Both the position numbers and the translations under genes were made by a program. Positions 16,067-26,994 of a stretch of 64,000 nucleotides of DNA are shown piece by piece (the stretch's first letter is position 1; the number at the start of each line of letters is the position of its first letter). The DNA comes from JAHRAW01 sp963693025 (GTDB lineage: Bacteria > Pseudomonadota > Gammaproteobacteria > Arenicellales > Poriferihabitantaceae): positions 1,488,001 through 1,552,000 of the forward strand of contig OY843749.1 in NCBI GenBank assembly GCA_963693025.1, written 5' to 3'. The notes below the pieces were generated by a model. The model did no database searches, was not told the origin of the DNA, and saw only the letters and a program-made list of their open reading frames with translations.

Positions 16067-17893
16067 TTAGCGCACTTGAAACAAACTTATGTCGGCTTCG
16101 GTGGTTATGTGCAGGCTGGTGGTGGTGGTTTTTGCTAGGGCGGTTGCTTTGGGGATTTCTGTGCTGAAGTAGAATTGGGCGGTTTGTATTTTGTGGCGGT
16201 AGAACGGGTCGTCTTCTTGTTTTAGTTTGGCTTCGCTGACATGCGCCGCTTTGAGCATTTGCCAGCCGCATGCGACTACGCCCCATAGTCTGAGATACGG
16301 CTCGCCGACCGCCGCCGGCAGGCGGGGGTCTTTGGCGGCGGATGTCACCAGAAATTTCGCCGTCTCCGCCAGCGTGTTTAGCGCGTTGGACAGGCTGGTT
16401 GCCATCGCCTTGGTTGCGCTCGAATCCGCGCCCGACAGGCTTTCGCATTCTTCGCGTATTTGTGCGATTACTCTGGCGGTCATCGCGCCGTTGTCGTGGA
16501 GCAATTTGCGGCCAACCAAGTCCATCGCTTGGATGCCGGTGGTGCCTTCGTAAATCGGCGTGATGCGTTGGTCGCGGTAGTGTTGGGCGGCGCCGGTTTC
16601 TTCGATGAAGCCCATGCCGCCGTGCACTTGCAACGCCAGCGACACGTTTTCCAAGCCGACTTCGGTGGTGTAGCCTTTGACGATGGGGGTCATGATTTCG
16701 AGCATTTCGTTTGCGCGTGTGCGCGCTTGTTCGTCGGGCTGGTGGCGCGCGTGGTCCATGCATGCGGCGACCACCAGCGCGAGCGAGCGCAGCGCTTCGA
16801 TGCGGCATTTTTGTAGCAACAGTAGCCGTTTGATGTCCGGGTGGTGGATGATGGGGACGCGCTCGCCGTCGGGGTCGTCCGCGGCGCGTCCTTGTATGCG
16901 CGCTTCGGCGAAGGCGGCGGCTTGCTGGTAGGCGCGCTCGGCCACACCGTTGCCTTCCACGCCGACCGCGTGCCGCGCCAGATTCATCATCGTGAACATA
17001 TACATCAACCCGCGGTTTTCCTCGCCGACCAGATAGCCGACCGCGCCGTCGCCGCCGTTGCCACCATCACCGCCGCCGCCGTATTGGAGCACCGCCGTGG
17101 GGCATGCGTGTATCCCCAGTTTATGTTCCAGCGAAACCGTCTCCACGGCGTTGCGCACCGTCCATTCGCCGCGCTCGTCCGCCACAAACTTCGGCACGAT
17201 AAAAAGCGAAATGCCCCTGACGCCCTGCGGCGCATCCGGCGTTCGCGCCAGCACCAGATGGATGATGTTGTCGGTCATGTCGTGGTCGCCGTAGGTGATG
17301 AAGATTTTCTGCCCGCTGATGAGGTAGTGGTCGGCGTCCGCCGCCGGCGCTGGTGTGGCGCGCGTTCTGACCGCGCTCAGGTCGGAGCCCGCCTGCGGCT
17401 CGGTCAAGTTCATCGTGCCCGACCATTCGCCCGACACCAGTTTCGGCAGATAGGTCGCGCGTTGCTGCTCGCTGCCGTGGGATTCGATGGCGGCGATGGC
17501 GCTCTGCGTCAACAGCGGGCACAGCGAAAACGACATGTTGGCGGCGTGCCAAATCTCCGCCACGGCGGTGGACACCAGCCACGGCAACCCCTGCCCGCCG
17601 AGCGCCGGGTCGAATGCCAAACCGTTCCAGCCGCCTTCGACGAATTGCCGGTAAGCGTCCTTCCAGCCATCGGCGGTAATCGTTTGGCCGTCTTCCAACC
17701 GCACACCTTGTTGGTCGCCGCTGTGGTTGATTGGCGCCAGCACTTCGCTTGCGAATTTGCCGGCTTCGGTCAAAATGGCGTGCAACAACTCCGGCGTGGC
17801 TTCCTCAAAACCCGGCAACCGGCTGACGCCGTCGAGGTCGGCTAGTTCGGTGGCGGCAAATGCGAGATCGCGGATGGGGGCGGTGTAGGACAT
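16067..17893 (-). CDS. Acyl-CoA dehydrogenase, long four-domain type (DmdC/AcdH-like)
   Basis: 608 residues, about 200 longer than ordinary acyl-CoA dehydrogenases. It starts at ATG 17893 with MSYTAPIRDL. It shows the family features MNLTEPQAGSDLSA (flavin/substrate region), VHGGMGFIEE, and ITPIYEGTTGIQAMDL near the FAD site, then the extra C-terminal helical domain. This architecture is shared by 3-methylmercaptopropionyl-CoA dehydrogenase DmdC and by medium/long-chain AcdH enzymes, and sequence alone cannot separate them. A Gly/Asp-rich insert (17047-17081) interrupts the middle domain. No electron-transfer flavoprotein genes adjoin. Confidence 0.88.
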   Translation of the reverse strand: MSYTAPIRDLAFAATELADLDGVSRLPGFEEATPELLHAILTEAGKFASEVLAPINHSGDQQGVRLEDGQTITADGWKDAYRQFVEGGWNGLAFDPALGGQGLPWLVSTAVAEIWHAANMSFSLCPLLTQSAIAAIESHGSEQQRATYLPKLVSGEWSGTMNLTEPQAGSDLSAVRTRATPAPAADADHYLISGQKIFITYGDHDMTDNIIHLVLARTPDAPQGVRGISLFIVPKFVADERGEWTVRNAVETVSLEHKLGIHACPTAVLQYGGGGDGGNGGDGAVGYLVGEENRGLMYMFTMMNLARHAVGVEGNGVAERAYQQAAAFAEARIQGRAADDPDGERVPIIHHPDIKRLLLLQKCRIEALRSLALVVAACMDHARHQPDEQARTRANEMLEIMTPIVKGYTTEVGLENVSLALQVHGGMGFIEETGAAQHYRDQRITPIYEGTTGIQAMDLVGRKLLHDNGAMTARVIAQIREECESLSGADSSATKAMATSLSNALNTLAETAKFLVTSAAKDPRLPAAVGEPYLRLWGVVACGWQMLKAAHVSEAKLKQEDDPFYRHKIQTAQFYFSTEIPKATALAKTTTTSLHITTEADISLFQVR

Positions 17894-17985
17894 GGCGGCG
17901 CTCAGCGGCGGGAGAATTCGCCGCCATTATAATCCGCCGCGCGCGCCGCCGCCCACCGCCTTGCGGCGCCTTTGTGAATGGTGTT

Positions 17986-18855
17986 ATGTTGCCAAACCCA
18001 CCGCGCGAGGACAGGCGCTTGCCAACCCGCCCACCCATTCACGGCCACCGCGGCGCGCGCGGATGCCGCCCCGAAAACACGCTGGCGGCGGTTGAATATG
18101 CGCTGCGGCAGGGAGTCGATGGCGTTGAAGTCGACCTATGCGTCACCGCCGACGGCGCGGTCGTCATCCACCACGACCTGCGCCTCAACCCCGACACCAC
18201 CCGGGACGCGCACGGAAACTGGATTGCCGCGCGCACACCCTTGTGCGACTTGCCGCTGGCGGCGCTGCGTCAATACGATGTCGGACGGCTCAGACCGGGC
18301 AGCGCATACGCCGCACAATTCCCCGAACAAACCCCGCTGGACGGCGCGCGGATTCCGACTTTGGATGAATGCGTGGAATTGGTGCGCCGGCAAGCCGGCA
18401 CCGACGTCGTCCTCAACCTGGAAATCAAAAGCGACCCCCGCCACCCGAAACTGACCCCCCCCCCGCCGCACTACGCCGCCCGCATCGCCGACAAACTCAA
18501 ACAACTCCGCCTGCCCGAGCAAACCTTCCTGCAAAGTTTCGATTGGAACTTGCTGGAGTTGCTAACCAAAGAACTCAACAACCGCAACCTAACCTTCCCA
18601 ACCGGCTTCACCAAAGCCCGCCCCTACGGCCCCGCCAACCTGCAAACCGCCGCCAACAAAGGCGCCAACATATTCTCCTGCGACCACCGCGCCCTGACCG
18701 AACCGCTGGTGCAACAAGCCCACGCGCTTGGTCTGGAAGTTTATGTGTGGACGGTTAACGAGAAGTCGGATATCGCACGAATGATTGAGTGGGGCGTGGA
18801 TGCGATTACGACCGACTATCCTGAGCGGTGTCGGGCGGTGTTTTGTGGGGGGTAG
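17986..18855 (+). CDS. ugpQ: Glycerophosphodiester phosphodiesterase (GDPD family)
   Basis: 289 residues from ATG 17986. Catalytic features are IHGHRGARGCRPENT (the general-acid His and Arg), the metal ligands in VEVDL and the second His in VIHHDLRLN, and the later WTVNE with a final DAITTDYPE. It hydrolyses glycerophosphodiesters to glycerol-3-phosphate and an alcohol, in the cytoplasm since I see no signal peptide. The length exceeds UgpQ (247). It diverges from the acyl-CoA dehydrogenase, with about 90 bp between starts. Confidence 0.9.
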   Translation: MLPNPPREDRRLPTRPPIHGHRGARGCRPENTLAAVEYALRQGVDGVEVDLCVTADGAVVIHHDLRLNPDTTRDAHGNWIAARTPLCDLPLAALRQYDVGRLRPGSAYAAQFPEQTPLDGARIPTLDECVELVRRQAGTDVVLNLEIKSDPRHPKLTPPPPHYAARIADKLKQLRLPEQTFLQSFDWNLLELLTKELNNRNLTFPTGFTKARPYGPANLQTAANKGANIFSCDHRALTEPLVQQAHALGLEVYVWTVNEKSDIARMIEWGVDAITTDYPERCRAVFCGG

Positions 18856-18952
18856 GAACGGAACAACAACAACTACTTGTTATTCTCGAACGATAGAAAA
18901 ATAATCAACTACCCGTCATTCTCGAACGGTAGAAAATAGGGAGCCCCCACTT

Positions 18953-19200
18953 CGTCATTCTCGAACGATAGAAAAATAGGGAGCCGACAGGCGACCATAT
19001 TTTTCATCGCCTTCGGGAATCTCCCTAAGGCTACCGTGAATTTCAACAAAGCCGTCATTGCTGATTAAAAGACTGCGGGAATGGCGTTGTTTGGGCTCAG
19101 CGCCAGTCTTAGGGAGATTCCCGAGGTCGTAAGTGTCCGTAAGCCGCCGCTTAAAAGAAAAAGCGCGGCGACTAACGGACACTAACGCTCGAGAATGACG
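18953..19200 (-). repeat. Intergenic palindromic repeat, copy 4 (long form)
   Basis: This runs from CGTCATTCTCGAACGATAG to CGCTCGAGAATGACG with the usual CTCCCTAAGG/CTTAGGGAG and GTGTCCGT/ACGGACAC pairs. It carries the variant centre AGACTGCGGGAATGGCG that copy 1 has on its other strand. Partial tails lie upstream at about 18875-18940. The repeat and its tails account for the gap 18856-19236. Short open frames here (for example one beginning MSVSRRAFSFKRR) recur in every copy and are artefacts of the repeat. Confidence 0.85.
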
Positions 19201-19236
19201 ATGATAAGGCGAATGACGAGTAATAGGGAATTTATC

Positions 19237-19392
19237 TCACTGCGCCACCAACAAACTCAAAACTTCTTTCGCATTCTGCAACGCCGCTTCATACGTGTCT
19301 CCATGCGTCTTGGCATAAGAACCAAATTCAGGAAGAGACGCGATGTAACATTTATCCGCATCCGACCATTGGAGAAGAATGCTGTAGTACAT
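19237..19392 (-). CDS. Small HicB-like antitoxin-type protein (orphan)
   Basis: 51 residues, ATG at 19392, stop at 19237-19239. The sequence MYYSILLQWSDADKCYIA, then SLPEFGSYAKTHGDTYEAAL, is the core HicB/RNase H-like fold seen in HicB antitoxins. It lies 12 bases after the vsr stop on the same strand and no hicA adjoins. HicB proteins usually carry an additional DNA-binding tail, absent here. It may be an orphan antitoxin or a remnant. Confidence 0.75.
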   Translation of the reverse strand: MYYSILLQWSDADKCYIASLPEFGSYAKTHGDTYEAALQNAKEVLSLLVAQ

Positions 19393-19404
19393 TTTGACTA
19401 AGGT

Positions 19405-19824
19405 TTATGCAACATCGAGAAATTCGCGCAAACGGCGGAGTTTGCGGAGCCCGCGCTTCCGGTCTTTCAGTTCACAACTCCAAATTCGCAGCACCTTCCA
19501 CCCGTTGCGCCGTAATTCTCGGTTAACTTCGCGCGCGCGTGCGGTATTGTAAGAAATTTTTTCCCGCCAGTATTTCCGCCGCGTTTTAGGAATCTTCCCG
19601 TGACGCGGGCAATGATGCCAAAAACATCCGTCAATAAAAACTGCCACCTGTTCCTGCCGAAAAACAAAATCTGGCTTGCCGTAAACTGCCGCGTTGCGCC
19701 GCCAACCGGAAATATGGCACCTTCTCATGATTCTCGCAAAAGCCATCTCGGTTTCCCGGTTCCCTGAAGAACGAATCAGAGACATAACTTCCGAACGCTT
19801 CTTTGGTGTAAAAACGTCCGCCAT
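19405..19824 (-). CDS. vsr: Very short patch repair endonuclease (Vsr)
   Basis: 139 residues, the normal Vsr length. Family motifs: RSEVMSLIRSSGNRETE, then GKPDFVFRQEQVAVFIDGCF with the catalytic Asp, then WHHCPRHG (zinc/active-site Cys and His) and WKVLRIW. Vsr nicks next to T:G mismatches produced by deamination of 5-methylcytosine, so it is expected beside a C5 methylase. The methylase is four genes upstream on the same strand (24069-25220). It follows the helicase gene by 10 bases. Confidence 0.95.
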   Translation of the reverse strand: MADVFTPKKRSEVMSLIRSSGNRETEMAFARIMRRCHISGWRRNAAVYGKPDFVFRQEQVAVFIDGCFWHHCPRHGKIPKTRRKYWREKISYNTARAREVNRELRRNGWKVLRIWSCELKDRKRGLRKLRRLREFLDVA

Positions 19825-19834
19825 TGTCTTTTTC

Positions 19835-21562
19835 TTATTCTATAACCGGCGGGTATCTGAGTTCAGCGGCGTTATCACCCAAATCTTCCACCGCTGAAAT
19901 GTCATCCAGCCACTCTCGCAGAAAAGATTCTGTTCGGTTGTCCACTTGATCGTAGTGATAAAATTCCACTTTGTGATTTAATTTAATCGGCATTCCTTGG
20001 ACAGCATTTTTTAATTCCAAACCTGCTGCAAACCGCCGGACATCTGATACAAAATCGAGAACAATAACTTTGCTCTTTCCTTCGGCAAGGCGCAGGCCGC
20101 GGCCAAGCTGCTGGATGAAAATCCGGCGGCTGTGGGTCACCCGCTGAAAAACAACAATGTTGACATCAGGAACATCTATGCCTTCATTGAAAATATCCAC
20201 GCAACAAACCACCTGCACCCGCCCATCTTGGAAATCGGAAATAATGCGGTTGCGTTCATAAATCGCCTGTTTCTCCCCTCTTCCGCCCGCAGAAAAAACG
20301 GCTTCCGCACGGCAAAATTGCCGCGCGTTAATTTTATCTCTCATCATTTTAGCATGACTAATTGTCCCGCAAAAAATTATTGCCCGAGGATTAGCCTGCT
20401 CTGCCCACGCTTTTTGAAACTCATCGACAACACCGTCATCCCATTCACTGATAAAAAAAGTGCGATTGATGCCTTTGGGAGAAATTTTTTCATTGCGGAT
20501 AGTGCCTTTCTTGCCGCTAAATTTCGACCAGTCGAGATTAGTTGTATACATTCGGTAGTCAATGTTGCACAAAAAACCGCCCCGCAATCCTGCCACTAAA
20601 TCCATAGACAGAAGCGTCTCACCAAAAGTTAGTTTAAGATCGTATTCATCGGGACGCCACGGCGTGGCAGTCACTCCCACTAAAAAAGCACCGGCAGAAG
20701 TCCCAGCCAGCATAGTGCCTATAATGCCCCGGTACATTCCCTCATCACCGACATGATGGCACTCATCGACAAATACAATGTCAAAATTTGGCAGCTCACC
20801 GCCATTATTAACATAGTTGGCAACGGTATTCAGGCAGGCAAAAACAAAGTCGGTGCCGGCAAGCGTGTCAGCAGTTTGTTTTTCCATGCCGTTCCAAACA
20901 AGAGACTCTTGCTGAGCGCAAAGAAAAGGCCAGAATACCCTCTCCAATTGGTAGACCAAATCGTTTGTGTGAGCGATTACCAAGACCTTCATTTCCTTGT
21001 CCGCATTAACACGCCGAATAAATTCACACATGACCCGGGTTTTACCAAGCCCCGTTGCCATGACAATCATGCCCTTGCGCGCTGCCCCGGAGTAAAATTG
21101 ATTTTTCAACTGCTGAATTGCTGTTTCCTGATACGGCCTTGTTTGACGTTGGGTTTCCGAATCTGGTGGAAAACTGCCCGCATCAATTGTTTTAATGCTT
21201 CGGATTAGAAATTCTGCATCCCATAACTGGCAAAGAATGCCTTGTGAAAACAAGGCATCTCGCTGCCGCCTGGCAGCTTCGTCAAAGCCGCTGCGCGACA
21301 CGACAACTGGGATTGTTGCACCGTAAAACGACAAAGCTCTGGCAGTCTTTTCTACATCTGCTCCGCCTACACTTTTTCGCCAATGCTTGACTTGGAAAAG
21401 CCAGCGCTTGCCGCTTCGGTGGGCGATGATGTCCGCGCCTTTGTCGCCAGTTGTACCGACAAGTCTCGGCCCTTCAAAACCCTTGTAAGAAAGATAGCGG
21501 CAAACAAGACGCTCAAAATTTTGCCATGTGCCGTCAATATTTTTTCGGTTAACAAACATCAA
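19835..21562 (-). CDS. Mrr-type nuclease fused to DEAD/DEAH (SF2) helicase
   Basis: 575 residues. Residues about 10-125 form an Mrr-like restriction domain: GDKGADIIAH with D44, then WLFQVKHW with Q57 and K59. Residues 140-575 are an SF2 helicase: Walker A ATGLGKT at 169-175, DECHH at 266-270, GVTATPWRPD at about 297-305, and motif VI QQLGRGLR at 484-491. It starts at ATG 21562, overlapping the GHKL stop by four bases. It is a likely restriction subunit: a DNA translocase that brings a nuclease domain to unmodified DNA. This gene belongs with the upstream GHKL ATPase and methylase. Confidence 0.88.
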   Translation of the reverse strand: MMFVNRKNIDGTWQNFERLVCRYLSYKGFEGPRLVGTTGDKGADIIAHRSGKRWLFQVKHWRKSVGGADVEKTARALSFYGATIPVVVSRSGFDEAARRQRDALFSQGILCQLWDAEFLIRSIKTIDAGSFPPDSETQRQTRPYQETAIQQLKNQFYSGAARKGMIVMATGLGKTRVMCEFIRRVNADKEMKVLVIAHTNDLVYQLERVFWPFLCAQQESLVWNGMEKQTADTLAGTDFVFACLNTVANYVNNGGELPNFDIVFVDECHHVGDEGMYRGIIGTMLAGTSAGAFLVGVTATPWRPDEYDLKLTFGETLLSMDLVAGLRGGFLCNIDYRMYTTNLDWSKFSGKKGTIRNEKISPKGINRTFFISEWDDGVVDEFQKAWAEQANPRAIIFCGTISHAKMMRDKINARQFCRAEAVFSAGGRGEKQAIYERNRIISDFQDGRVQVVCCVDIFNEGIDVPDVNIVVFQRVTHSRRIFIQQLGRGLRLAEGKSKVIVLDFVSDVRRFAAGLELKNAVQGMPIKLNHKVEFYHYDQVDNRTESFLREWLDDISAVEDLGDNAAELRYPPVIE

Positions 21563-24072
21563 TCGGCAATGTTGTGCTGAAGAAATTCTATGCTTAGCCG
21601 GGCGCGGCGAACGACAACCGATGGCGGCCTCTCGTAGCGCAGAAAACTAACGCCATCCTCAAGGCAGTTGAGATAGGTTTCTTTTAGCCGTTTTTGTGCC
21701 GCCTTGACGTTCTCTTCTGGAAGGCCGGGGATGTCCCATGCCGACTCCCACACTACATTGTCAAAAAACTGACCAGGGTAGTCGCGAAACGCAGAGATGA
21801 CAGTTTCCGGGGGAACATGGTGCAAGAATCTTCCGCTCTCTTTCAATGCTCCCATTTCAGAGATATCCACGCTCGATTCTTTCATGCTGTTCACCATCGC
21901 ATTTGTTTCTGCGGTTGACATGCCGTCAAAGATTTCCCCGCTAATACCCTGCATATTATCTGCTATTTTCATGCGAATTTCTTCCAGTAGAGAGCGCATG
22001 TCCCGCCGCACTTGTTCCGGGTCATCAGACAAGCGGTCTCCCCAGTATTTTTCCAGCAACTTGCCTTGCAGCGCAACCAAACTGTGCTCGTCTTTTCGTG
22101 CGCTGGACAAGATGCTCATCGATTCTGCACGAATAAGAGATGCGGCTTCGGCAGAAACCGCATGCTCTATGCACAGCTGCAAAGACGAAAATACAGAATG
22201 AGTTTTGTCGAGAAAAATTTGCATTTTTCGCTTCGCTGGATCCCAATGAACAACAATCGGCAAGTGCAAATTGTTATCACGCAAAGCAGCAATCCGAACA
22301 TCCAAGTCGAATCTTTGGCTTTTTTCACCGCTGTGCAAGCCAAGTTCTACCCCTTGAACAGACAGGTCATTATCCTTCGCCGAGTTATCCAGCAGAGCAT
22401 CCGAAGAAAATAAGTTGACGGCACCTTTGGATTTGCCGCATTGTTGGCATTCGTCAATGTCCGGGGAGTTTTTAAATCCACAAACACCGCACGACCACGG
22501 GCCTTCTGGCACTTGTGGTTTGCCGCAATGCTTGCAACCCAGCGCGCTTTGCGGGATTTTCTCCCCGCAGGCAATGCAGTTTTTTGATTTCAGCAAAAAT
22601 TCGCAACCTCCGCAAATTTCTGCGTTTGCAGGATTTTGTAATTCACACTCGGGGCATTGCTCGTATTTGTCTGGTTTATGGGATGCTTCTTCGACTTTTT
22701 CCCACCACTTCGCATCATCGTAATAGCCTGGCTCCTTGTTCTCGAATCTTTCCAAAAACTCTGTTTCGACCTCCCTGCTGATGCGGTTAGCTTTGTCCTT
22801 GCCGGGAAGCCATTCACCCATATACATATCCCCCATGCCAATGCCTCGAATCTTGCGGTACCCTGTGTAAATTTTCATAACAGGGCTGTCATTCTCTGAA
22901 GCGCCAGGCTGCCGTGGTTGCAAGGAACTCTCGCCACGAAGAGAACGCATTGCGCGCTCCCATTCTGGGGTGGACCGGACAAAATCCTGTTTAGTAAAAT
23001 CCACTGGAACATGATTCAAGTGCACTTCACCAACAATTCGCCCATAACCACCGCCAGCGTCGATTGGATAGTCCTTTATAACCTTCCCATCATCGGTGGC
23101 AAATTCAAAAAAAGCAGCTTGTTCGAGTTCGCGAATCGCACGCCCGTTGCGAATTAGATCAATGCCGAAATGATTTTGGTCGTCATACCGTTGCACCCCT
23201 ACCCAGCCGCGTACCCGCTCCTCTACACTGCCAACTGAATGCGAGGCATCCGCAGGGCAACATCTCTTCTTGTCCGCTGGGAGCCCGCACTCTAGACACC
23301 GGACTTGTGTTTCCAATACTGTGTCAAAAATCTGCTGGGCGGGATATTGGCCGCTACGATGCTTAACAAATCGATGGGGAGCCCAAACGCAATGTTCAAA
23401 AGGCGTGCAAGCACCGCTTTTGACTGCTATTTTAAAGCGCGAGGATGAACCAGAACGCAAAAGGGTCGCATACCTGCGCCCCAATCTTTCACGAATTCTC
23501 CCCGGCCCGTTCTGGATAAGCTTTCGAGGATTGTCACTATTGCTCCCCTGACGCCACCAGCCGGTCAATTCAATAATTGTCCCGCTTTCACCTTGCTGAA
23601 AATAATCGTTTTTATTTGCTTCAGACGGTTGCACTCGGTAGTGCCCCTGCTGAAGGAGCTCGTCGAGGTCTACTTCAACAACAATCGCTTTTTCAGAATC
23701 TTGGGTTGCTGTAACAAGGCGTGTTTTGCGCGCAAATTTTCCCGCAGCAATATTAAGCCCCATGCCAAACATGCCCAGCCTGCCATATGCGAGTTGACTG
23801 GAATACCCCGCTGTTAGCGCTTTTTCCGCGCGCTCAGCCGTCATGCCAGGGCCATTATCAGAGACGCGAATAGACCCCTCGCCTTTCTGCCACTCAGTCA
23901 ATGTAGGCAAGTCAATGGTAATTTCATTTATTCCCCGTGAACTGCCCCCGCTATCAGAAAATGAATCAATGGCGTTGTCCACTAATTCGCACAAAGCATC
24001 TATCGGCTTCATCGCCGTGTGCGTCAATGCCACTAGCACATCGGGTGGCGGGGTTAAATCAAACAATTTCAT
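21559..24072 (-). CDS. MORC-like GHKL ATPase with multiple zinc ribbons
   Basis: 837 residues. The N-terminal GHKL ATPase has the N-box ELVDNAID (29-36), G1 DNGPGM (72-77) and G2 GRLGMFGMGLN (97-107), with an S5-like domain after it. Zinc-binding clusters are: Cys259/262/271/272; then Cys473/476/487/490, Cys499/502/513/516 and Cys528/531/542/545, three consecutive ribbons. The C-terminal 280 residues have no motif I recognise. Prokaryotic MORC/MutL-like GHKL proteins in restriction loci were predicted by comparative genomics (Iyer, Abhiman and Aravind) to link methylase, helicase and nuclease. Coupling by ATGA at both ends supports one operon with the methylase and helicase. Confidence 0.88.
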   Translation of the reverse strand: MKLFDLTPPPDVLVALTHTAMKPIDALCELVDNAIDSFSDSGGSSRGINEITIDLPTLTEWQKGEGSIRVSDNGPGMTAERAEKALTAGYSSQLAYGRLGMFGMGLNIAAGKFARKTRLVTATQDSEKAIVVEVDLDELLQQGHYRVQPSEANKNDYFQQGESGTIIELTGWWRQGSNSDNPRKLIQNGPGRIRERLGRRYATLLRSGSSSRFKIAVKSGACTPFEHCVWAPHRFVKHRSGQYPAQQIFDTVLETQVRCLECGLPADKKRCCPADASHSVGSVEERVRGWVGVQRYDDQNHFGIDLIRNGRAIRELEQAAFFEFATDDGKVIKDYPIDAGGGYGRIVGEVHLNHVPVDFTKQDFVRSTPEWERAMRSLRGESSLQPRQPGASENDSPVMKIYTGYRKIRGIGMGDMYMGEWLPGKDKANRISREVETEFLERFENKEPGYYDDAKWWEKVEEASHKPDKYEQCPECELQNPANAEICGGCEFLLKSKNCIACGEKIPQSALGCKHCGKPQVPEGPWSCGVCGFKNSPDIDECQQCGKSKGAVNLFSSDALLDNSAKDNDLSVQGVELGLHSGEKSQRFDLDVRIAALRDNNLHLPIVVHWDPAKRKMQIFLDKTHSVFSSLQLCIEHAVSAEAASLIRAESMSILSSARKDEHSLVALQGKLLEKYWGDRLSDDPEQVRRDMRSLLEEIRMKIADNMQGISGEIFDGMSTAETNAMVNSMKESSVDISEMGALKESGRFLHHVPPETVISAFRDYPGQFFDNVVWESAWDIPGLPEENVKAAQKRLKETYLNCLEDGVSFLRYERPPSVVVRRARLSIEFLQHNIAD

Positions 24073-25220
24073 TTTGCATCTCCGTCGAAAAATTGTGCAA
24101 AAGCGGCGGCAATGCTCTCAGCCAGCAAAACTGGAACACCATTACTCACCGCTTTAAATTTATCGGTTAAAGTCATAGATTCTGGAAAACTGTATTCCCT
24201 GGGCACGGATTGCAGCGCCAGTGCCTCTGCAACAGAAATTCGGCGCGGTTTTGTAGGGTGCAAATGCACTTCGTTGTTTCCATATGCGGCGTTTGGGCTG
24301 TAGCGGTGACGGTGCAGCCGCTTAAAACTTTTTCGAGAAGTATCGCCTTCTTCAATACTATGAAATTTAGCACTGTGTGGCCGGAAAAAATCACCTGCGT
24401 TTGGATGCCCGTTAATTTGCTTGAACCGGCTTCCCACAAGCAACTCGCTCGGGGCGCCATTTCGCCGATTCCACGAATAGGCTTTTTCCGCGTCGGGAAA
24501 CTTGGGGTCCGGCCAGCAAAACCAGTGCATCTTGGACAAATCCGCGCTGACATCTTTAATACTCCTTTTCTCAGACACATCCAACGCCATAATCTCCCTG
24601 CTTTTCGCGGCAATCTCCCTGTGAGTTTGCAGGCGGTGCCGCGCGAGCCATTTGCGGCAAACGCCCACAACAAAGACCCGCCGCCGGCTTTGTGGAACGC
24701 CGTATTCTAAAGCATTTAAAATCCGCAAATCCACGGCATATTCATTGTTTAGTTTTTTCAATACAGAAAAGAAAAAGTCGCGGTGTTTTTTGATTTCCAA
24801 CAATCCGGGAACGTTCTCCAGCAAGAAAAAACTCGGGCTCAACCGGAGAATTTTGCCGGCATAATGTTTCGTCAATTTTCCATTGTGCCCCCTTCCCCCG
24901 CGGTGTTTCCCCGCACGGGAAAAATCAGGGCATGGGGGGCCGCCAATCACGCCAAACAACGGCGGTTTTTTACCGCCAAAAGCCTGCTCAATAATCCGCC
25001 CTGTTTTCAAGTTTTCAACCCTGCCGCGACTTTGGCTTTTCCCGTTGATCGCGGCATAGCCGAGTTGGGCTGTGCCGTATTCATAAGCATCAGCAAAAGG
25101 TGCGTGGCATTCATTATGCCATGGAATAGAAAACCTTCCCGTCCTCAGAAAGCCGATATCTAAGAAGCCGGCCCCAGAAAAAAATGAAAGAACAGGAATT
25201 TCCTGACTGCTACTGTTCAT
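24069..25220 (-). CDS. dcm: C5-cytosine DNA methyltransferase (Dcm-type)
   Basis: 383 residues from ATG 25220; a GTG seven codons earlier is less likely. Motif I is FSGAGFLDIGF (13-24), catalytic motif IV is GGPPCPDFS with Cys97, motif VI is ENVPGL (135-140), and QSRRRVF follows. PCPDFS replaces the usual PCQxFS. The C-terminal motif X region ends with AVSNGVPVLLA. It methylates cytosine at an unknown site. Its stop overlaps the start of the GHKL gene (ATGA). It is the first gene of the five-gene minus-strand unit and supplies the modification arm, with Vsr to repair its mutagenic side effect. Confidence 0.93.
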   Translation of the reverse strand: MNSSSQEIPVLSFFSGAGFLDIGFLRTGRFSIPWHNECHAPFADAYEYGTAQLGYAAINGKSQSRGRVENLKTGRIIEQAFGGKKPPLFGVIGGPPCPDFSRAGKHRGGRGHNGKLTKHYAGKILRLSPSFFLLENVPGLLEIKKHRDFFFSVLKKLNNEYAVDLRILNALEYGVPQSRRRVFVVGVCRKWLARHRLQTHREIAAKSREIMALDVSEKRSIKDVSADLSKMHWFCWPDPKFPDAEKAYSWNRRNGAPSELLVGSRFKQINGHPNAGDFFRPHSAKFHSIEEGDTSRKSFKRLHRHRYSPNAAYGNNEVHLHPTKPRRISVAEALALQSVPREYSFPESMTLTDKFKAVSNGVPVLLAESIAAAFAQFFDGDAK

Positions 25221-25269
25221 TCGGTCATTATACCGCCGCACAGTCCCATGATTTTCAATAGCCTCCCGC

Positions 25270-26808
<1,539 letters not shown>

Positions 26809-26981
26809 GATGTGCTCCTCGTTGAATGCCTCCGCCCTGGCGACAATTTATGCCGCCAACGCATCAAGCGCATTATACCCCCGCCAACCGTCCGCATAAA
26901 CCATGCGCGCGCGGGGGGGTTGCGGCATTTGACATTGCGGCGGGGTTATTCAACAATGGCGGGCGATACCAATGACGACAC

Positions 26982-26988
26982 GAGGAGA
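26982..26988 (+). promoter_or_regulatory. Ribosome binding site of the betaine-binding protein gene
   Basis: GAGGAGA six bases before ATG 26995. It fixes the start of the binding protein, because in-frame upstream sequence does not look like protein and the following residues form a proper signal peptide. Confidence 0.7.
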
Positions 26989-26994
26989 ACTCCG

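Noticed and set aside
18955..19182. Short frames beginning SVSRRAFSFKRRLT in repeat copies (also near 33730-34584, 48576-48806, 56993-57298)
   Set aside because: Each comes from the same palindromic repeat block. The repetition of the peptide is a repeat artefact, not a gene family.
24069..25241. The GTG start at 25241 for the cytosine methylase
   Set aside because: ATG 25220 lies right before the conserved region and adds fewer unlikely residues; the GTG cannot be excluded.
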